Positions 61,563-64,000 of a stretch of DNA of 64,000 nt are shown in pieces; the stretch's first letter is position 1; each line of letters begins with the position of its first letter. The translations under genes were made by a program, and so were the position numbers. This stretch comes from Paenibacillus sp. IHBB 10380. Lineage in GTDB: Bacteria > Bacillota > Bacilli > Paenibacillales > Paenibacillaceae. The stretch spans positions 3,038,001 through 3,102,000 of the forward strand of contig NZ_CP010976.1 in assembly GCF_000949425.1 (NCBI RefSeq). Reading direction: 5' to 3'. A model generated the notes under the pieces. The model searched no databases. It had not been told where the DNA came from and saw only the letters and a program-made list of their open reading frames with translations.

Positions 61563-63044
61563 TTACGGTAGAGTACGAGCAAGAACAGGGAAAGTCGCCA
61601 AATCACATGGCATAGTTATTCTCACCCATGCTCCGCCTTCGGAACGGTTTCCAGCTGCGATCGTCCCGCCGTGCTTCTGCGCCAGCACCTTTGCCGTATA
61701 CAAGCCAAGCCCGGAATGACCTGTTTCCTGAGACCGCGATGTATCACCAGAGTAGAATTTATCGAACATACGCCGCAGATCTAGATCGCTGAAGCCCGGC
61801 CCCGTATCCTTCATTTCAAAAGTAATCTCATTCTCTTCTGCGTGTATCGCCCACTCGATTACTCCTTCGGCTGGCGTAAATCTTAAGCTGTTTGTGATAA
61901 CGTTATCGAATACTTGTTCCAATCGGGCTGCATCCAGAAGAAGCTGAAGCTCCTGATTGCGATGCCAATTTTCATACGGGAAACGGAGGGTAATCCCCTT
62001 CTCTCGGCATAACAACTCATATTCTTCTTTTTTTCGCTCACAAAAGGCAAGCAAATCCGTTGGTGCAAAACAAAGGACATAATCGGGCGTGTCAATTTTA
62101 TTCAAAAACAACAGTTCCGTCAGCAGCTTGTCGGCACGCTGTGTGTTATTCCTGATGGTTAACAAGTATTTTTCCAGCCGTTCCGGATGGCGCGCACCGC
62201 TCTCGATCAAATTATCTGCATGTCCCTGAATGATCGTAAGCGGTGTCCGCAGATCATGCGCGATGGCTGCAATCATATCGCGTCTTTCCTGTTCCAGATT
62301 CCATTCTCGCATCAATGATTGCTCCAGCGCTTTCCTCATCTCTTCAAAGGCATCCGCGAGCTCTGTCAGCTCCTTAGAACCGCACGCTCCCGCTACGGAG
62401 AAATTCAGATCGTTCTGTTGAATCCGTCTCGCTCCCCCGATAATCCGGGCGATAGACGGTTCAAGTCTTTTTCCTAATCTTCTCGCGAAAATAAATGCAA
62501 ACAAGACGATAAAAAGGAACGGCGCAATCAAACTACTCAATATGAGAACAACAAGCAGCCACTTTCCAGGGTTATTGGAAGACACACTTAAGCTGTATCG
62601 CAGAACAAGCATGCCTTTAAGCTGTTTTTGAGAATTGAGAATGGGATAGAACTTGATATATTTCCCGCCCTGTTTTTCAATTGTGTTTAGCTTGCTGGGC
62701 ACATCTTCTGGGTTCTTGACAAATGATTGCCCCTTCCAACCGTAGACAATTTGTCCCTTAAGATTAATGATTTGATATTGGATGCCTTTCGTCGGAATGA
62801 CCCGTTCCAGCGCTTCCTGCATATGAGGAGATAACAAGGTGTCTTTTTGCTTATCCACATAATTTAGAATCCGAGGGATTTTCTGTTCGTAATAATTGGC
62901 TGGGAAAATGCTCTTGTCCGTCTGGTTTATCGAAATATAGAGCGTACTGCCCCACACCAACGCCGAACATAAAAGACTAAAAAATAAAACGAGGGCAAAT
63001 GCACTCATAAACTGCCTGCGCAGCGGTCGTCTGCTTGTCTTCAC
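61563..63044 (-). CDS. Sensor histidine kinase
   Basis: About 493 residues. Two membrane segments (residues 12-35 and 168-190) flank an extracytoplasmic sensor; HAMP, then IAAIAHDLRTPLTIIQGHAD (phospho-acceptor His) and the ATPase motifs DNVITNSLRF (N box), MKDTGPGF (G1), GHSGLGLY (G2). I prefer GTG 63044, which overlaps the stop of the regulator (GTGA); ATG 63074 is an alternative. It pairs with the response regulator at 63041. Confidence 0.82.
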   Translation of the reverse strand: MKTSRRPLRRQFMSAFALVLFFSLLCSALVWGSTLYISINQTDKSIFPANYYEQKIPRILNYVDKQKDTLLSPHMQEALERVIPTKGIQYQIINLKGQIVYGWKGQSFVKNPEDVPSKLNTIEKQGGKYIKFYPILNSQKQLKGMLVLRYSLSVSSNNPGKWLLVVLILSSLIAPFLFIVLFAFIFARRLGKRLEPSIARIIGGARRIQQNDLNFSVAGACGSKELTELADAFEEMRKALEQSLMREWNLEQERRDMIAAIAHDLRTPLTIIQGHADNLIESGARHPERLEKYLLTIRNNTQRADKLLTELLFLNKIDTPDYVLCFAPTDLLAFCERKKEEYELLCREKGITLRFPYENWHRNQELQLLLDAARLEQVFDNVITNSLRFTPAEGVIEWAIHAEENEITFEMKDTGPGFSDLDLRRMFDKFYSGDTSRSQETGHSGLGLYTAKVLAQKHGGTIAAGNRSEGGAWVRITMPCDLATFPVLARTLP

Positions 63045-63727
63045 TTTCTTTCGAATTTGTATCCTACCCCCCATACCGTAGCAACAAATGTCATCTCAGG
63101 TGCAGCCGACGCCAGCTTCGCCCGAATGTTTTTGATATGTTCTGTGATAGTGGCCGAGTCGCCCTCCGCATCGTATCCCCATATTTTTTCATAAATTTGT
63201 TCCCGGGAGAATACTTGATTGGGATGCATAAAGAGAAGCCGAAACAATTCGAATTCCCGATGGGTCAGAGGAATAAGAATGTTCTGATAAAATAACTGTA
63301 GGCTATCCAGGTCGATCGTGAGATCGCCGTGATGCAGCAGCTTAGGCTGATGTTCGAAGTGGTTCCTTTGCTCACGACGGAGATGTGCCTGAATTCTCGC
63401 TTTCAATTCTTTCATGCTGAAAGGTTTGACGATATAGTCATCTCCGCCAACAGCGAGTCCCCGAATACGATCTACTTCGTCGGAACGTGCGCTTAAGAAC
63501 AAAATAGGGCATGTTACCCGATTTCGTATGGCTTGACACACTTCGAACCCATCCAGATAAGGCATCATAATATCAAGAATGATCAGATCGGGTTTTTCTC
63601 CGAGTCTATCGAACACTTCCTTGCCGTCATAAGCAACCCGCACCTCGTAACCTTCATCCTGCAGCGCATCGCGCATAAACTCTACGATTTCCTTCTCATC
63701 GTCGGCAATCAATATCTTTTCTCTCAT
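63041..63727 (-). CDS. OmpR/PhoB family response regulator
   Basis: About 228 residues. The receiver begins EKILIADDEKEIVEFMRDAL with the acidic pair; the phospho-acceptor Asp is in DLIILDIMMPYLDGF, and the Thr/Lys are in ILFLSARSDEV and DYIVKPFSM. The winged-helix output is LTHREFELFRLLFMHPNQVF then EHIKNIRAKLA. It is upstream of the kinase gene with overlapping ends. ATG 63727 is chosen because the receiver starts there; the frame is open to 63811. Confidence 0.85.
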   Translation of the reverse strand: MREKILIADDEKEIVEFMRDALQDEGYEVRVAYDGKEVFDRLGEKPDLIILDIMMPYLDGFEVCQAIRNRVTCPILFLSARSDEVDRIRGLAVGGDDYIVKPFSMKELKARIQAHLRREQRNHFEHQPKLLHHGDLTIDLDSLQLFYQNILIPLTHREFELFRLLFMHPNQVFSREQIYEKIWGYDAEGDSATITEHIKNIRAKLASAAPEMTFVATVWGVGYKFERK

Positions 63728-63793
63728 CTCGCCTGTATCCTTTCTGGTCTTCCCATCTATAAAATTCATTTTACCTGCTTGCGTGCTAAAAAT

Positions 63794-63845
63794 CCCCCTG
63801 AAGTGAAACATACAGTTGATTGCTGTACGTGTCCACTTCAGGGGG
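63794..63845 (-). terminator. Terminator hairpin upstream of the two-component genes
   Basis: CCCCCTGAAGTG and CACTTCAGGGGG are perfect 12-base arms with ACATACAG/CTGTACGTGT partly paired inside; on the minus strand ATTTTT follows. It would end a minus-strand gene to the right of the window. Confidence 0.8.
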
Positions 63846-63907
63846 AGGGATTAAACTTGCGGATGTAGCCCTTACTTCATATCGCTAAGCCGACGTAGGG
63901 TCCGAAC

Positions 63908-64000
63908 TCAGCTGAACTGTCCGATTCTGCGCTGTTCCCACATATCAAAGCGAATCGATTGCCGTAAAATATTACTTTTCGCTCTATTTATCCTCATCGT
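63908..64000 (-). CDS. Possible end of a gene that enters from the right
   Basis: A frame open from the right edge reads NRAKSNILRQSIRFDMWEQR then RIGQFS and TGA; in the same frame it could go on VRTLRRLSDMK to a TAA at 63874-63872. Coding status uncertain; the terminator at 63794 supports a minus-strand gene here. Confidence 0.25.
   Translation of the reverse strand, partial: TMRINRAKSNILRQSIRFDMWEQRRIGQFS

Noticed and set aside
1-64000. rRNA and tRNA genes
   Set aside because: I looked for conserved rRNA stretches and tRNA-like cloverleaves with GTTCGA-type arms and saw none; a tool run would be needed to exclude a single tRNA.

Overview
The window looks like chromosomal DNA of a spore-forming, low-to-moderate GC member of the Bacillota, most probably Paenibacillus or a close relative (inference). 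The grounds are strong GGAGG-type ribosome binding sites with frequent TTG and GTG starts, many Rho-independent terminators, a spore-coat transglutaminase gene at the left edge, CidA/CidB (LrgA/LrgB) genes, a YdjI/YdjG-like pair and a PchR/YbtA-type iron cluster. No rRNA, tRNA, phage module or CRISPR array was recognised.

Layout. 1-11.4 kb: housekeeping and accessory genes (tgl end, sulfatase, threonine aldolase, aspartase, a GNAT acetyltransferase, an alpha/beta hydrolase, a YneQ-like protein, a CynX-type exporter with its GntR regulator), mixed with eroded genes: a membrane protein, a suppressor-of-fused (SUFU) protein and a small hypothetical protein. 11.5-22.7 kb: an AT-rich run of short, unrelated genes, all on the minus strand, separated by a family of imperfect palindromes that look like integron attC sites. 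22.8-32.7 kb: ordinary chromosomal genes (ywbE, MarR, VanZ, rpiA, HAD, CPBP protease, three-gene-scale transport and hydrolase units). 32.9-34.6 kb: one IS1182-type insertion sequence. 35.6-43.3 kb: a Fur-controlled siderophore-type ABC transporter with two AraC regulators, ending in fur itself. 43.5-47.7 kb: lrgB/lrgA and a sulfur or persulfide module (ArsR repressor plus a four-domain CoA-disulfide reductase fusion). 47.9-64 kb: a secreted protein, an IS remnant, an HD/GNAT pair, L-serine dehydratase, a large secreted serine hydrolase, a second Fur-type regulator, membrane proteins, HAD, YdjI/YdjG-like proteins, Nudix, a P-loop protein and a two-component system.

The most interesting structure is the 11.5-22.7 kb array. 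Its spacers share a two-box palindrome (an outer box around GTTAT/ATAAC and an inner box around TTCACG/CGTGAA). In five gene units the first 16-19 bases of the unit are an inverted near-copy of the bases at its own 3' end, and these ends differ from unit to unit. This is the geometry expected of excisable gene cassettes with one attC each. Four gene ends place their TAA stop inside the outer box. Cargo includes four acetyltransferases (two broken), a type II pantothenate kinase, an aminoglycoside-phosphotransferase-like kinase, a P-loop kinase, a beta-lactamase-fold hydrolase, a MerR regulator with a GOLPH3-like protein, a lipoprotein and membrane proteins. No integrase is encoded in the window, so it resembles an integrase-less cassette cluster, in a phylum where such arrays are not standard knowledge.

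Iron control is the second coherent system: three matches to the Fur box precede the first AraC gene, the ABC operon and the second AraC gene, and fur lies at the end of the cluster. The third is the ArsR/CoA-disulfide reductase operon, whose promoter lies under a perfect 30-base palindrome.
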